A DNA stretch of 64,000 nt from Noviherbaspirillum_A sp047237965 (GCF_047237965.1 NZ_JBDFLX010000001.1:620001-684000), one strand, 5' to 3'. Shown: positions 34,133 through 44,066, counted from the stretch's first letter. Numbers and translations are program-made. The notes: a model not told the origin generated them from the sequence alone.

Positions 34133-35926
34133 ATGAACAACATACGCAATTTCTCGATCATCGCGCATATCGACCACGGAAAATCCACCCTGGCCGATCG
34201 CATCATTCAGCTCTGCGGCGGCTTGTCGGACCGCGAAATGGAAGCGCAAGTCCTGGATTCGATGGATATCGAGCGCGAGCGCGGCATCACCATCAAGGCA
34301 CAGACGGCGGCGCTGTCGTACAAGGCGCGCGATGGCCAGATCTACAACCTCAACCTGATCGACACGCCGGGGCACGTCGACTTCAGTTATGAAGTCAGCC
34401 GTTCGCTGTCTGCCTGCGAGGGCGCGCTGCTGGTCGTGGACGCATCGCAGGGCGTGGAAGCGCAGACGGTGGCAAATTGCTATACGGCGCTGGATCTTGG
34501 TGTTGAAGTGGTGCCGGTTCTTAACAAGATCGACCTGCCTTCCGCCGATCCGGATAACGCCAAGGGCGAAATCGAAGAAGTGATCGGGATCGATGCGAGC
34601 GACGCCGTGCTGTGCTCCGCCAAAAGCGGGCTGGGCGTCGAGGATGTGCTGGAATCCCTGATCGCCAAGGTGCCGCCACCCAAGGGCGACCCGGATGCGC
34701 CGCTTCAGGCGCTGATCGTCGACTCCTGGTTCGACAACTATGTCGGCGTGGTGATGCTGGTCAGGGTAATGAATGGCACCCTGCGTCCCAAGGACAAGAT
34801 CCTGCTGATGGCGACCGGCGCCCAGCATCTGGTGGAGAGCGTTGGCGTCTTTACGCCCAAATCGGTCGCACGGGAAACCCTGTCGGCCGGCCAGGTGGGC
34901 TTCATCATCGCCGGCATCAAGGAATTGAAAGCGGCCAAGGTCGGTGACACCGTGACCCTGGCGTCCAAGCCGGCGCCGGCGCCGTTGCCAGGTTTCAAGG
35001 AAGTCCAGCCGCAGGTGTTTGCCGGCCTGTTCCCGGTCGAGGCAAATCAATACGACGCGTTGCGCGACTCCCTCGAGAAACTCAAGCTCAACGATGCCGC
35101 GCTGATGTATGAGCCGGAAGTGTCGCAGGCGCTGGGCTTCGGTTTCCGCTGCGGTTTCCTTGGATTGCTGCACATGGAAATCGTGCAGGAACGCCTGGAA
35201 CGCGAGTTCGACATGGACCTGATCACCACGGCACCTACGGTGGTCTATGAGGTCATCCTGCGTGACGGATCCACGCTGATGGTCGACAATCCGTCCAAGA
35301 TGCCAGAACCGTCCAAGATCGAGGAGATCAGGGAACCCATCGTCACCGTGAACCTGTACATGCCGCAGGAATATGTCGGTTCGGTGATCACCCTGTGTAC
35401 GCAGAAGCGGGGCGTGCAGACCAATATGAGCTACCACGGCAAGCAGGTGCAGCTAACCTATGAAATGCCGATGGCGGAGATCGTGCTGGACTTCTTCGAC
35501 CGCTTGAAATCGACCTCCCGCGGCTATGCCTCGATGGATTACGAATTCAAGGAATATCGCGCATCGGACGTGGTGAAGGTCGACATGCTGATCAACAGCG
35601 AGAAGGTGGATGCGCTGGCGATTATCGTGCACCGTGCGAACAGCCAGTACCGTGGCCGTGCCGTCGCGGCGAAAATGCGCGAATTGATACCGCGCCAGAT
35701 GTTCGACGTGGCGATTCAGGCAGCCATCGGCTCCAACATCATTTCCCGTGAAAACGTGAAGGCCTTGCGCAAGAACGTCCTGGCCAAATGCTATGGCGGC
35801 GATATCAGCCGCAAGCGCAAACTGCTCGAAAAGCAAAAGGCCGGCAAGAAACGCATGAAGCAAGTTGGATCAGTGGAAATTCCGCAAGAAGCTTTCCTGG
35901 CAATTTTACAAGTGGACGAGAAATGA
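34133..35926 (+). CDS. lepA: elongation factor 4 (LepA)
   Basis: Ribosome-associated GTPase of the translation factor superfamily that back-translocates or remodels stalled ribosomes. It has 597 residues: a GTPase domain with HIDHGKSTLADR near residue 13-24, ERERGITIK (about 44-52), DTPGHVDF (about 79-86) and NKID (about 132-135), then EF-G-like domains and the LepA-specific C-terminus (GYASMDYEF, KVDMLIN). ATG at 34133 (MNNIRNFSII) is preferred over the one at 34127. Its stop overlaps the lepB start. Confidence 0.96.
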   Translation: MNNIRNFSIIAHIDHGKSTLADRIIQLCGGLSDREMEAQVLDSMDIERERGITIKAQTAALSYKARDGQIYNLNLIDTPGHVDFSYEVSRSLSACEGALLVVDASQGVEAQTVANCYTALDLGVEVVPVLNKIDLPSADPDNAKGEIEEVIGIDASDAVLCSAKSGLGVEDVLESLIAKVPPPKGDPDAPLQALIVDSWFDNYVGVVMLVRVMNGTLRPKDKILLMATGAQHLVESVGVFTPKSVARETLSAGQVGFIIAGIKELKAAKVGDTVTLASKPAPAPLPGFKEVQPQVFAGLFPVEANQYDALRDSLEKLKLNDAALMYEPEVSQALGFGFRCGFLGLLHMEIVQERLEREFDMDLITTAPTVVYEVILRDGSTLMVDNPSKMPEPSKIEEIREPIVTVNLYMPQEYVGSVITLCTQKRGVQTNMSYHGKQVQLTYEMPMAEIVLDFFDRLKSTSRGYASMDYEFKEYRASDVVKVDMLINSEKVDALAIIVHRANSQYRGRAVAAKMRELIPRQMFDVAIQAAIGSNIISRENVKALRKNVLAKCYGGDISRKRKLLEKQKAGKKRMKQVGSVEIPQEAFLAILQVDEK

Positions 35927-36834
35927 CATTGCAAGCATTGTTGGGAAACTTTGCGCTGATTCTGTTTGTGCTGACGGTGGCGACTGGCATCGTCTGGTTC
36001 CTGGATGTGTTTTATCTCTCCAAGCAGCGCCGGGCACGTGCTGACGCCGCGCTGGCCGAATTCGATGCTCGCAATGCGCGACTTGCTGCCGACGGCATGG
36101 CGCAGGAAACGCATGGGCGTAGTGCTATCGCCGAGCGTTTGCTGAAGCAGCCGACCTGGGTGGAATACTCCGGCAGCTTTTTTCCGGTAATCGCCCTCGT
36201 TTTTATCCTGCGTTCCTTTCTTTTCGAACCGTTCAAGATTCCTTCGAGTTCGATGGTACCGACGCTGCAGATCGGCGACCTGATCCTGGTGAATAAATTC
36301 ACCTACGGTATCCGGCTGCCGGTGGTGAACAAGAAGATCATCGATATCAACACGCCGCAGCGCGGCGACGTGATGGTCTTCAAATATCCTAAGGACATCT
36401 CCCTCGATTACATCAAGAGGGTAGTGGGTGTGCCGGGCGACCGGGTCGAGTACCGGAACAAGAAGCTGAGCATCAATGGGAAAGACGTTTCCTACAAGCA
36501 GCTCCCCGACTACCTGGATGAAGAGCACCTGACGTATTCGAAACAGTTTGAAGAAAATCTGACCGGGGTGTCGCACCGCATTCTGAACGACGACAGGGCA
36601 CCCGCCTATGTGCCGAATCCGGATGCTTTCCCGCGTAAGGAATTGTGCAGCTACAACTCGGAAGGATTCGTGTGCACAGTGCCTGCTGGACATTATTTCA
36701 TGATGGGCGATAATCGAGACAATAGTCTGGATAGTCGCTACTGGGGTTTCGTGCCGGACGAATACATTGTGGGCAAGGCATTCTTTGTCTGGATGAACCT
36801 CGGTAATCTGAAGCGGATAGGCAGTTTTCATTAG
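35923..36834 (+). CDS. lepB: signal peptidase I
   Basis: Inner-membrane protease that cleaves signal peptides of secreted proteins. It has 303 residues with a first transmembrane helix (about 7-29), a cytoplasmic loop of about 60 residues, a second helix (about 85-98) and the periplasmic catalytic domain with the Ser110/Lys165 dyad (IPSSSMVPTL and YIKRVVGVPGD) and GDNRDNSLDSRYWG. Its ATG overlaps the lepA stop (ATGA), the classic lepA–lepB pair. Confidence 0.95.
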   Translation: MTLQALLGNFALILFVLTVATGIVWFLDVFYLSKQRRARADAALAEFDARNARLAADGMAQETHGRSAIAERLLKQPTWVEYSGSFFPVIALVFILRSFLFEPFKIPSSSMVPTLQIGDLILVNKFTYGIRLPVVNKKIIDINTPQRGDVMVFKYPKDISLDYIKRVVGVPGDRVEYRNKKLSINGKDVSYKQLPDYLDEEHLTYSKQFEENLTGVSHRILNDDRAPAYVPNPDAFPRKELCSYNSEGFVCTVPAGHYFMMGDNRDNSLDSRYWGFVPDEYIVGKAFFVWMNLGNLKRIGSFH

Positions 36835-36853
36835 GCATGGCGGGAGCGAATCG

Positions 36854-37228
36854 ATGAAAGTGTGGTCAAACAAAAAGCAGTACGGCGTCTCGTTGACCGG
36901 CCTGATTTTTTTGCTCGCAGTGCTTGGTTTTATCGGTGTTCTGGCCTTGCGCATCGTGCCATCCGTGACGGAGTACATGGCGGTCAAGAAGGCGATCTCG
37001 GCAGCCAAAGTGGCTGGAACGACGCCCCAGGAAATCCGGTCCGCATTCGATCGTCATGCCGAGATCGCTTACATCCGTTCCATCAGCGGCAAAGACCTGG
37101 ACATCAGCAAGGAAAACGACGTCAGTTTCTCTTATCAGAAAGTGATACATCTGGCCGGTCCGGCGAGCCTGGTGCTGGACTATGAAGGAAGCACTTCATC
37201 CAATCCGGCGTCCAGGAAGGCCGAATAG
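36854..37228 (+). CDS. DUF4845 family membrane protein
   Basis: A 124-residue protein with one N-terminal transmembrane helix (about residues 14-33) after a short basic stretch, then a small periplasmic domain of about 80 residues with PSVTEYMAVKKA near residue 36-47. It fits the DUF4845 family, whose function is unknown and whose gene sits between lepB and rnc in beta- and gamma-proteobacteria. The helix resembles a type IV pilin-like N-terminus, but no prepilin cleavage glycine is visible in the right place. Confidence 0.83.
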   Translation: MKVWSNKKQYGVSLTGLIFLLAVLGFIGVLALRIVPSVTEYMAVKKAISAAKVAGTTPQEIRSAFDRHAEIAYIRSISGKDLDISKENDVSFSYQKVIHLAGPASLVLDYEGSTSSNPASRKAE

Positions 37229-37246
37229 CGGGCACCTCATACCAAC

Positions 37247-38140
37247 ATGATGGATTTGACATTACTGCAGAACAGGCTGGGCCACACGTTCAAGGACGCC
37301 GCGCTATTGCAGCAGGCACTGACGCATCGCAGCCATAGCAGTCTGCATAATGAGCGGCTTGAATTTCTCGGCGATTCGATACTGAACTGCGTGGTTGCTT
37401 CGCTGCTTTTCGAGCGGTACACGAAAATCGACGAAGGAGACTTGTCCCGGCTGCGCGCCAATCTCGTCAAGCAGCAATCCCTGTATGAAATCGCGCAAAA
37501 GCTCGAGTTGTCGCATTTTCTGCGCCTGGGCGAAGGCGAACTGAAGTCCGGCGGCTTCAGGCGGCCGTCCATCCTGGCCGATACGCTGGAAGCCCTGTTC
37601 GGCGCGGTGTTTCTCGACGCCGGTTTTGAAGCGGCGCGCAAGGTTATACGCACGCTGTATATCTCGATCCTGGATACGGTCGATCCGAAAACATTGGGCA
37701 AGGATGCAAAAACCCTGTTGCAGGAATTTCTCCAGGGAAAAAAGATCGCTCTGCCGCAGTACAACGTCGTTGCCACCCACGGCGCGGCGCACAACCAGGA
37801 ATTCGAGATTGAATGCCTCGTGCCCAAGCTGGACATCCAGGTGTTCGGCACCGGCGGCAGCCGGCGTGCTGGCGAGCAGGCCGCCGCCAAGCTGGCGCTG
37901 GAAGCCGTGCAGAAGGCCCTGACGAAATCGCCCGCCGGCACGCGCAAGAGCCGGCCGCGCGCTTCCCAACTGAAGCTGGCCGGCATTGCCACGGTGCAAG
38001 CCGAGCTGCCGATCGACGATGCCGTGCCGGAAAGGACGGCACCATCGCACTCCGAAGCCAGCCAGAAGCAAACCGCCCAGCCGGCCGATGAAGCCACACC
38101 AGGCCAGCCGCTGGCCCCTACCCATACCAAGACCGCATGA
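37247..38140 (+). CDS. rnc: ribonuclease III
   Basis: Double-strand-specific endoribonuclease for rRNA and mRNA processing. It has 297 residues: an endonuclease domain with ERLEFLGDSIL (residues 36-46, catalytic Glu39 and Asp43 as the signature), a dsRNA-binding domain (about 155-225; DAKTLLQEFLQGK and FGTGGSRRAGEQAAAKLAL) and a disordered Pro/Ala-rich C-terminal tail of about 70 residues beyond the usual length. Its stop overlaps the era start by four bases. Confidence 0.95.
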   Translation: MMDLTLLQNRLGHTFKDAALLQQALTHRSHSSLHNERLEFLGDSILNCVVASLLFERYTKIDEGDLSRLRANLVKQQSLYEIAQKLELSHFLRLGEGELKSGGFRRPSILADTLEALFGAVFLDAGFEAARKVIRTLYISILDTVDPKTLGKDAKTLLQEFLQGKKIALPQYNVVATHGAAHNQEFEIECLVPKLDIQVFGTGGSRRAGEQAAAKLALEAVQKALTKSPAGTRKSRPRASQLKLAGIATVQAELPIDDAVPERTAPSHSEASQKQTAQPADEATPGQPLAPTHTKTA

Positions 38141-39039
38141 CTGACTCTGTTGCAACACCCGCGTTTCGCTGCGGTTACATCGCCATCGTGGGCCGTCCGA
38201 ATGTCGGCAAATCCACCCTGATGAATGCGCTGATCGGCGCCAAGGTCAGTATCACCTCGCGCAAGGCGCAGACCACGCGCCACCGCATCACCGGGATCCA
38301 GACGTCCGAGCGGGCACAGTTCATCTATGTCGACACGCCCGGTTTCCAGACCCGGCATGCCAATGCGCTGAACAAGAAACTCAATCGCACGGTCAGCGAC
38401 ACCCTGACCGCGTCCGATGTGATCCTGTTCGTCGTCGAGGCTGGCACCTGGGGGCAGCCCGACCAGCAGGTGCTGGACCTGATCCCGGCCAATGTGCCGT
38501 GCATCCTGGTGATCAACAAGTCGGATTATGTGAAGGACAAGAAGGCGCTGATGCCATTCGCCCAGAAAGTGGCCGGGCTACATCCCTTCGCCGCCGTGGT
38601 GCCGGTTTCTGCCAAGCAGCGTTTTCAGCTGCAATACCTGCAGGATGAAATCGAGCAGCGCCTGCCGGAAAATGAGCCGATTTTCGATGCCGATGACATT
38701 ACCGACCGCAGCGAAAAATTCCTGGCCGCGGAAATCGTGCGCGAAAAGGTGTTCCGCTTCGTCGGCGAGGAACTGCCTTACACCAGCACGGTGCTGATCG
38801 AGAAGTTCGAGCAGGAAGGCAATCTGCGCCGCGTGTTTGCCGCCATCCTGGTCGAGCGCGATGGCCACAAGGCGATGCTGATCGGCCAGAAGGGCGCCAG
38901 GCTGAAGGAAATCTCCACCCAGTCCCGGCTCGATATGGAAAAACTGTTCGGCGGCCCTGTGTATCTGGAAATCTGGGTCAAGGTCAAATCGGGCTGGGCT
39001 GACAACGAAGCCGGCTTGCGGGCTTATGGTTATGAATAG
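38137..39039 (+). CDS. era: GTPase Era
   Basis: Essential GTPase that binds 16S rRNA and helps 30S subunit maturation. It has 300 residues with GRPNVGKSTL (about 17-26), DTPGFQTRH (about 67-75), NKSD (about 127-130), SAKQ and a C-terminal KH domain (about 220-295; AAILVERDGHKAMLIGQKG). It directly follows rnc, as in most proteobacteria, and is followed by recO. Confidence 0.96.
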   Translation: MTDSVATPAFRCGYIAIVGRPNVGKSTLMNALIGAKVSITSRKAQTTRHRITGIQTSERAQFIYVDTPGFQTRHANALNKKLNRTVSDTLTASDVILFVVEAGTWGQPDQQVLDLIPANVPCILVINKSDYVKDKKALMPFAQKVAGLHPFAAVVPVSAKQRFQLQYLQDEIEQRLPENEPIFDADDITDRSEKFLAAEIVREKVFRFVGEELPYTSTVLIEKFEQEGNLRRVFAAILVERDGHKAMLIGQKGARLKEISTQSRLDMEKLFGGPVYLEIWVKVKSGWADNEAGLRAYGYE

Positions 39040-39048
39040 GCCACGGCG

Positions 39049-39873
39049 ATGGATGCGGATCGCCAGCTAGACCAGGATGGGCATATTGCGGGGCGCAAGG
39101 CGGCAGCGCCTGCCGTCAAGTCCAGCGCTGCGCCAGCCAGGCGGCAACGTACGCCGGAGCGGGACATGCGGGTGGCCGAGCAGCCGGCCTTCGTGCTGCA
39201 CAGCTATCCCTACAAGGAAACGAGCCTGATCGTCGATGTGCTGTCGCGCGACTATGGGCGGGTGGCGCTGGTTGCCAAAGGGGCCAAGCGGCCGCATTCC
39301 AAGCTGCGCGGCGTGCTGCAAACCTTCCAGCCTCTGTCGGTGGGCTGGAGCGGCAAATCCGAAGTACGCAATCTGACGTCGGCCGAATGGCTGGGCGGCC
39401 TGCTGCCGCTGGAGAAGTCCGCCTTGCTATGCGGTTTTTACCTCAATGAACTGCTGGTCAAGCTGCTGGCGCGCGACGACCCGCATCCAGCGCTGTTCGA
39501 TCACTATGTTGAAGCACTGAACAGGCTGGCGCATGAGGAAGCGGCGCCCATCGTACTGCGGCGCTTCGAACTGGCGCTGCTGCGCGAAACCGGCGTGGCC
39601 GGCGATATCGCGGTCGATGCAACGAGTCGCCAGGCGGTCGAGCCGGATCGCTGGTACGTGGTCGATCCCGAGCGCGGCCCGCGGCCCGCTCTGCCTTCCG
39701 ATACCTGGCCGCGGGTGGCGGGCAAGACGCTGCAGGATATGCAGCGCGGCGACTATGCCGACGCGGCTACCCAGTCGCAAAGCAAGTTCCTGATGCGCTT
39801 CCTGCTGGCCCATCACCTGGGCGGCGCGCCGCTCAACACCCGCCAGATCCTGCTCGATCTGATGCAGTTGTAA
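39049..39873 (+). CDS. recO: DNA repair protein RecO
   Basis: Recombination mediator of the RecFOR pathway, which loads RecA on single-stranded DNA. It has 274 residues: an OB-fold domain (about residues 45-115; QPAFVLHSYPYKETSLIVDVLSRDYG, positions about 44-69, key residues Y53, E57 and S59) preceded by about 40 polar residues not usual in short RecO proteins, and a helical C-terminal part. It has no zinc-finger cysteine set. A later start is possible at the ATG of MRVAEQ (residue 41), which would remove the extension. Confidence 0.9.
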   Translation: MDADRQLDQDGHIAGRKAAAPAVKSSAAPARRQRTPERDMRVAEQPAFVLHSYPYKETSLIVDVLSRDYGRVALVAKGAKRPHSKLRGVLQTFQPLSVGWSGKSEVRNLTSAEWLGGLLPLEKSALLCGFYLNELLVKLLARDDPHPALFDHYVEALNRLAHEEAAPIVLRRFELALLRETGVAGDIAVDATSRQAVEPDRWYVVDPERGPRPALPSDTWPRVAGKTLQDMQRGDYADAATQSQSKFLMRFLLAHHLGGAPLNTRQILLDLMQL

Positions 39874-39899
39874 AACCCTACTTTCAGGATCCGTCTCCC

Positions 39900-40661
39900 A
39901 TGAGTTATCTGCAACCGGCCAGTCAGGTCATTGAACTGGGTGTCAATATCGACCACGTCGCCACGGTGCGCAATGCGCGCGGCACGGTGTATCCCGATCC
40001 GCTGCGCGCGGCCTTGCTGGCCGAGGAAGCCGGCGCCGACCTGATCACGCTGCATCTGCGCGAAGACCGGCGGCATATCCGCGATGCCGACGTGCAGGCG
40101 ATTCGCCCACGCCTGGTCACACGGATGAATCTCGAATGCGCGGTGACGCAGGAAATGCTGGATATCGCCTGCGCGATACGGCCGCAGGATGTATGCCTGG
40201 TGCCGGAGCGGCGCGAGGAGGTCACAACCGAGGGCGGACTGGACGTGCGCCGCTATTTCCCGGCGGTCCAGGCGGCGGTGCGGCAGCTGCAGGCCGAAGG
40301 CATACGCGTAAGCCTGTTCATCGACGCCGACCCGGACCAGATCGCGGCATCTTCGGAAGCGGGTGCCTCGGTCATCGAGCTGCATACCGGCCGTTATGCG
40401 GATGCTGAAGGCAACAGCCAGCAACTGGAACTGGAACGCATCCGGGCAGGCGTGGCGCACGGCATCCGTCATGGCCTGAAGGTCAATGCCGGGCACGGCC
40501 TGCACTACACCAATGTGCAGGCGATTGCCGCGATTCCCGAGATTGCCGAGTTGAATATCGGCCATGCGATCGTCGCGCAGGCGGTATTCGACGGCTGGCA
40601 GAAAGCGGTGCGCGACATGAAAGCCATCATGGTGGCCGCCCGCCGCGGCGTCGCGCCATGA
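39900..40661 (+). CDS. pdxJ: pyridoxine 5'-phosphate synthase PdxJ
   Basis: Condenses deoxyxylulose 5-phosphate and aminoacetone 3-phosphate into pyridoxine 5'-phosphate. It has 253 residues of TIM-barrel type with ELGVNIDHVATVRNARGT near residue 12-29, LREDRRHI near residue 51-58, FIDAD near 140-144 and VNAGHGLHYTN near 196-206. It overlaps acpS by four bases. Confidence 0.95.
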   Translation: MSYLQPASQVIELGVNIDHVATVRNARGTVYPDPLRAALLAEEAGADLITLHLREDRRHIRDADVQAIRPRLVTRMNLECAVTQEMLDIACAIRPQDVCLVPERREEVTTEGGLDVRRYFPAVQAAVRQLQAEGIRVSLFIDADPDQIAASSEAGASVIELHTGRYADAEGNSQQLELERIRAGVAHGIRHGLKVNAGHGLHYTNVQAIAAIPEIAELNIGHAIVAQAVFDGWQKAVRDMKAIMVAARRGVAP

Positions 40662-41053
40662 TCTACGGCATTGGCACCGACATCATCCAGATCAGCCGGA
40701 TCGAGGCGGCGCTGGCCCGCAACGGCGACCGTTTTGCGCAGCGCATACTCGGGCCGGAAGAGTACGCCAAGTACCAGCGCCGGCGCGACAAGGTGGCGGT
40801 GCGCGGCATCCGTTTCCTGGCAACCCGCTTTGCCGCCAAGGAAGCCTTTTCCAAGGCGATTGGCCTGGGCATGCGCATGCCCATGACCTGGCGCGGCGTG
40901 CAATTCCTGAATGCGCCCGGCGGGCGGCCGATCGCCGTCGCCAATGGCGTACTGAAACACTATATGGACGACAATGGCCTGAGCGCGCAGGTCACGCTGA
41001 CAGACGAGGCCGATTACGCGGTCGCCTTCGTGATCGTGGAGAAAAACGCATGA
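40658..41053 (+). CDS. acpS: holo-[acyl-carrier-protein] synthase AcpS
   Basis: Transfers 4'-phosphopantetheine from CoA to the serine of ACP (acpP in this window). It has 131 residues with IYGIGTDIIQISRIE at the N-terminus (Asp8 a Mg ligand) and RFAAKEAFSKA near residue 61-71 (Glu and Lys of the active site). It overlaps pdxJ upstream and nagZ downstream by four bases each, so it belongs to the long rnc-to-nagZ transcription unit. Confidence 0.95.
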   Translation: MIYGIGTDIIQISRIEAALARNGDRFAQRILGPEEYAKYQRRRDKVAVRGIRFLATRFAAKEAFSKAIGLGMRMPMTWRGVQFLNAPGGRPIAVANGVLKHYMDDNGLSAQVTLTDEADYAVAFVIVEKNA

Positions 41054-42108
41054 ATGCAGCACATCAATCGCCGGTGGCACGCAACCGGCCCGGACCGGTA
41101 ATGCTGGATGTAGTGGGGCTCACGCTCACCGAGGACGATGCGCGTCGCATCCGCCATCCGCTGACGGGCGGCGTGATCCTGTTTGCACGCAACTTCACGG
41201 ACCGTGCACAGTTGTGCTCGCTGACCAGGGCCATCCACGATGTGCGGCCGGGCGTGCTGATTGCCGTCGACCACGAAGGCGGACGGGTGCAGCGCTTCCG
41301 CACCGACGGTTTTACCCATCTGCCGCCGATGCGCCTCCTGGGCCAACTCTGGGACGAAGATCCTGAAGCGGCGGCGCGCGCCGCCACCGCGGTCGGCTTC
41401 GTGCTTGCTTCGGAGCTTCGGGCCTGCGGCGTCGATCTGTCCTTCACCCCCGTGCTTGACCTCGACTACGGCGGCTCCGGCGTCATCGGCGACCGCGCCC
41501 TGCATCATGATCCGCGCGCGGTGGCGCAATTGGCCAAGAGCCTGAACCACGGCCTGGCCCTGGCCGGCATGGCCAATTGCGGCAAGCATTTTCCGGGGCA
41601 TGGCTATGTCGCCGCAGACTCCCACGTGGCGGTGCCGGTGGATGAACGCAGCCTGGAAGACATCATCGCCAGGGATGCGAAGCCCTACGACTGGCTGGGC
41701 ATGAGCCTGTCCGCCGTGATGCCGGCCCACGTGATCTATCCGCAGGTCGACAGCCAGCCGGCCGGGTTTTCGCGCCGCTGGCTCACGATATTGCGGGAGC
41801 AGATCGGCTTTCAGGGCGTGATCTTCAGCGATGACCTGAGCATGGAGGGCGCCAGCGTCGCCGGCACGGCGACCGACGCGGCCCGGGCAGCCCTGAATGC
41901 CGGCTGCGACATGGTCCTGATCTGCAATTCGCCCGACAAGGCCGACCAGCTGCTGGCGCAGCTGCCGGCCGATGCAGGCAGCGCCGAGTCGGCTGCGCGC
42001 ATCGATGGCTTGCTGGCGCGGGGCGGCGCCCCCACCTGGGACGCATTGCAGCAGGATGCGCGTTATCAGGCCGCGCGCGCACTCGCGCTTTCCCTGCGCG
42101 CCATGTAA
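41050..42108 (+). CDS. nagZ: beta-N-acetylhexosaminidase NagZ
   Basis: Cytoplasmic glycoside hydrolase family 3 enzyme that removes N-acetylglucosamine from recycled anhydromuropeptides. It thereby influences AmpC-type beta-lactamase induction where present. It has 352 residues with DHEGGRVQRF (about 75-84), CGKHFPGHGYVAADSH (about 177-192; the mobile loop with His acid/base) and the nucleophile Asp in FSDDLSMEGA (about 258-267). Coupled to acpS by an ATGA overlap. Confidence 0.94.
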   Translation: MNAAHQSPVARNRPGPVMLDVVGLTLTEDDARRIRHPLTGGVILFARNFTDRAQLCSLTRAIHDVRPGVLIAVDHEGGRVQRFRTDGFTHLPPMRLLGQLWDEDPEAAARAATAVGFVLASELRACGVDLSFTPVLDLDYGGSGVIGDRALHHDPRAVAQLAKSLNHGLALAGMANCGKHFPGHGYVAADSHVAVPVDERSLEDIIARDAKPYDWLGMSLSAVMPAHVIYPQVDSQPAGFSRRWLTILREQIGFQGVIFSDDLSMEGASVAGTATDAARAALNAGCDMVLICNSPDKADQLLAQLPADAGSAESAARIDGLLARGGAPTWDALQQDARYQAARALALSLRAM

Positions 42109-42144
42109 AGGCGCTGCCCGATTCCGACCTGGATTTGTTGATGA

Positions 42145-44004
42145 ATGATGTCCGACCCGACCACCCCTGATCCACGCACCGTCGTCCTCGATACGGTCAG
42201 CAAGCTGCCGCATCTGCCCGGGGTGTACCGCTATTTCGACAGTGACAACAATCTGCTCTATGTCGGCAAGGCGCGCGACCTGAAGAAGCGGGTGTCGAGC
42301 TATTTCCAGAAGACCCATTCGAGCCCGCGCACGGCGATGATGGTCGAGCGCATCGCGCGCATGGAAACCACGGTCACCCGCAGCGAGGCGGAAGCGCTGC
42401 TGCTGGAAAACAATCTGATCAAGACGCTGCAGCCGCGCTACAACATCCTGTTCCGCGACGACAAGTCCTATCCATACCTGAAACTGACCGGGCAGGACTT
42501 TCCCCGCATGGCTTATTACCGTGGCGCGGTGGACAAGAAAAACCAGTACTTCGGGCCGTTCCCGAGCGCCTGGGCGGTGAAGGAGTCGATGCAGATCCTG
42601 CAGAAGATATTCCTGCTGCGCACCTGCGAGGATTCGGTCTTCGCGAACCGGACCCGGCCCTGCCTGCTGCACCAGATCCACCGCTGCAGCGGCCCCTGCG
42701 TGAACCTGATCAGCAAGGAAGACTATGCGGCCGACGTCGAGAATGCCGCCAACTTCCTGCGCGGCCGTCAGAATGAACTGATGGCCAGCCTCGAGCAGAA
42801 GATGCATGCCTATGCCGCCGACCTGCACTTCGAGCAGGCGGCAGCGGTGCGCAACCAGATCAGCGCGCTGTCGCGGGTGCTGCAGAAGCAGACCATGGAG
42901 ACCGGCAGCGATGCCGACATCGACATCATCGCGGTGCTGGTGCAGGGCGGCCGCGCCTGCGTCAATCTGGCGATGGTGCGCGGCGGCCGGCATCTGGGCG
43001 ACCGCGCCTATTTCCCGCTGCATCTGGAAAACGGCATGAACGCCAGCGACGAGCCGGTCGAGCAGGAAGTGCTGAAAGCCTTCCTGGCACAGCACTATCT
43101 GGACAAGTTCATTCCGGCCACCCTGGTGCTGAACATGGAGCTGAACGAACCCGAACTGATGGTGGCGCTGATGGAGCAATGCGGCCATCGCATCAACCTG
43201 GTGTTCCAGCCGCAGGGCCAGCGCCGGCAGTGGCTGGAGATGGCGCAGAAGGGCGCCGAGATCGCGCTGGCCAGGCTGCTGTCCGAGCAGGGCTCGCAGC
43301 AGGCGCGCACCCGGGCGCTGGTCGAGGCGCTGGCGCTCGAAAGCGAGGACATCGAAACCCTGCGCATCGAATGCTTCGACATCAGCCACACCCAGGGCGA
43401 GGCAACCCAGGCTTCCTGCGTCGTGTTCCATCATCATGCGATGCAGAACGGCGAATACCGCCGCTATAACATCAACGATGTCACGCCCGGCGACGACTAT
43501 GCGGCGATGCGCCAGGTGCTGATGCGCCGCTATGAAAAGGTGGCCAATGGCGACGGCGTGATGCCCGACATCGTGCTGGTTGACGGCGGCAAGGGACAGG
43601 TCGAGATGGCGCGCCAGGTGTTCGAGGAACTCGGCCTGGACATCAGCCAGATTGTCGGCGTGGCAAAGGGGGAGGGCAGGAAGGTCGGCCTGGAAACGCT
43701 GATCTTTGCCGACGGCCGCGCACCCCAGGAACTGGGGCGCGACTCGGCGGCGCTGATGCTGATCGCCCAGATTCGCGACGAGGCGCATCGTTTCGCTATC
43801 ACGGGCATGCGCGCCAAGCGGGCCAAGGCGCGCCAGACCTCGCGGTTGGAGGAAATCGAGGGCATAGGCGCCAAGCGCAGGCAGAAATTGCTGGCACGCT
43901 TCGGTGGCCTGCGCGGCGTAATGGCCGCCAGCGTCGAGGACCTGGCATCCGTCGACGGCATTTCGCGTCAGCTTGCGGAAGACATTTACCGGCAACTCCA
44001 TTAA
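42145..44004 (+). CDS. uvrC: excinuclease ABC subunit C
   Basis: Makes both incisions in nucleotide excision repair together with UvrAB. It has 619 residues: an N-terminal GIY-YIG nuclease domain (LPGVYRYFD and LLYVGKARDLKKRVSSYF, about 24-53), a UvrB-interacting UVR motif (about 200-235), the RNase-H-like endonuclease domain (ECFDISHTQG and VLVDGGKGQ) and a C-terminal helix-hairpin-helix pair (about 565-615). Two adjacent ATG codons at 42145 and 42148 could both start it. Followed by pgsA as in E. coli. Confidence 0.95.
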   Translation: MMSDPTTPDPRTVVLDTVSKLPHLPGVYRYFDSDNNLLYVGKARDLKKRVSSYFQKTHSSPRTAMMVERIARMETTVTRSEAEALLLENNLIKTLQPRYNILFRDDKSYPYLKLTGQDFPRMAYYRGAVDKKNQYFGPFPSAWAVKESMQILQKIFLLRTCEDSVFANRTRPCLLHQIHRCSGPCVNLISKEDYAADVENAANFLRGRQNELMASLEQKMHAYAADLHFEQAAAVRNQISALSRVLQKQTMETGSDADIDIIAVLVQGGRACVNLAMVRGGRHLGDRAYFPLHLENGMNASDEPVEQEVLKAFLAQHYLDKFIPATLVLNMELNEPELMVALMEQCGHRINLVFQPQGQRRQWLEMAQKGAEIALARLLSEQGSQQARTRALVEALALESEDIETLRIECFDISHTQGEATQASCVVFHHHAMQNGEYRRYNINDVTPGDDYAAMRQVLMRRYEKVANGDGVMPDIVLVDGGKGQVEMARQVFEELGLDISQIVGVAKGEGRKVGLETLIFADGRAPQELGRDSAALMLIAQIRDEAHRFAITGMRAKRAKARQTSRLEEIEGIGAKRRQKLLARFGGLRGVMAASVEDLASVDGISRQLAEDIYRQLH

Positions 44005-44066
44005 ATTACGGCCTGCGCCGCCACCGCGTCCGCGCGCCGCCAACCTTTTACAACAAGAACTGACTT

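Noticed and set aside
41014..44043. 1009-residue minus-strand frame opposite nagZ and uvrC
   Set aside because: Spans two clearly identified plus-strand genes and has the His/Gln/Arg-rich composition of a shadow frame.
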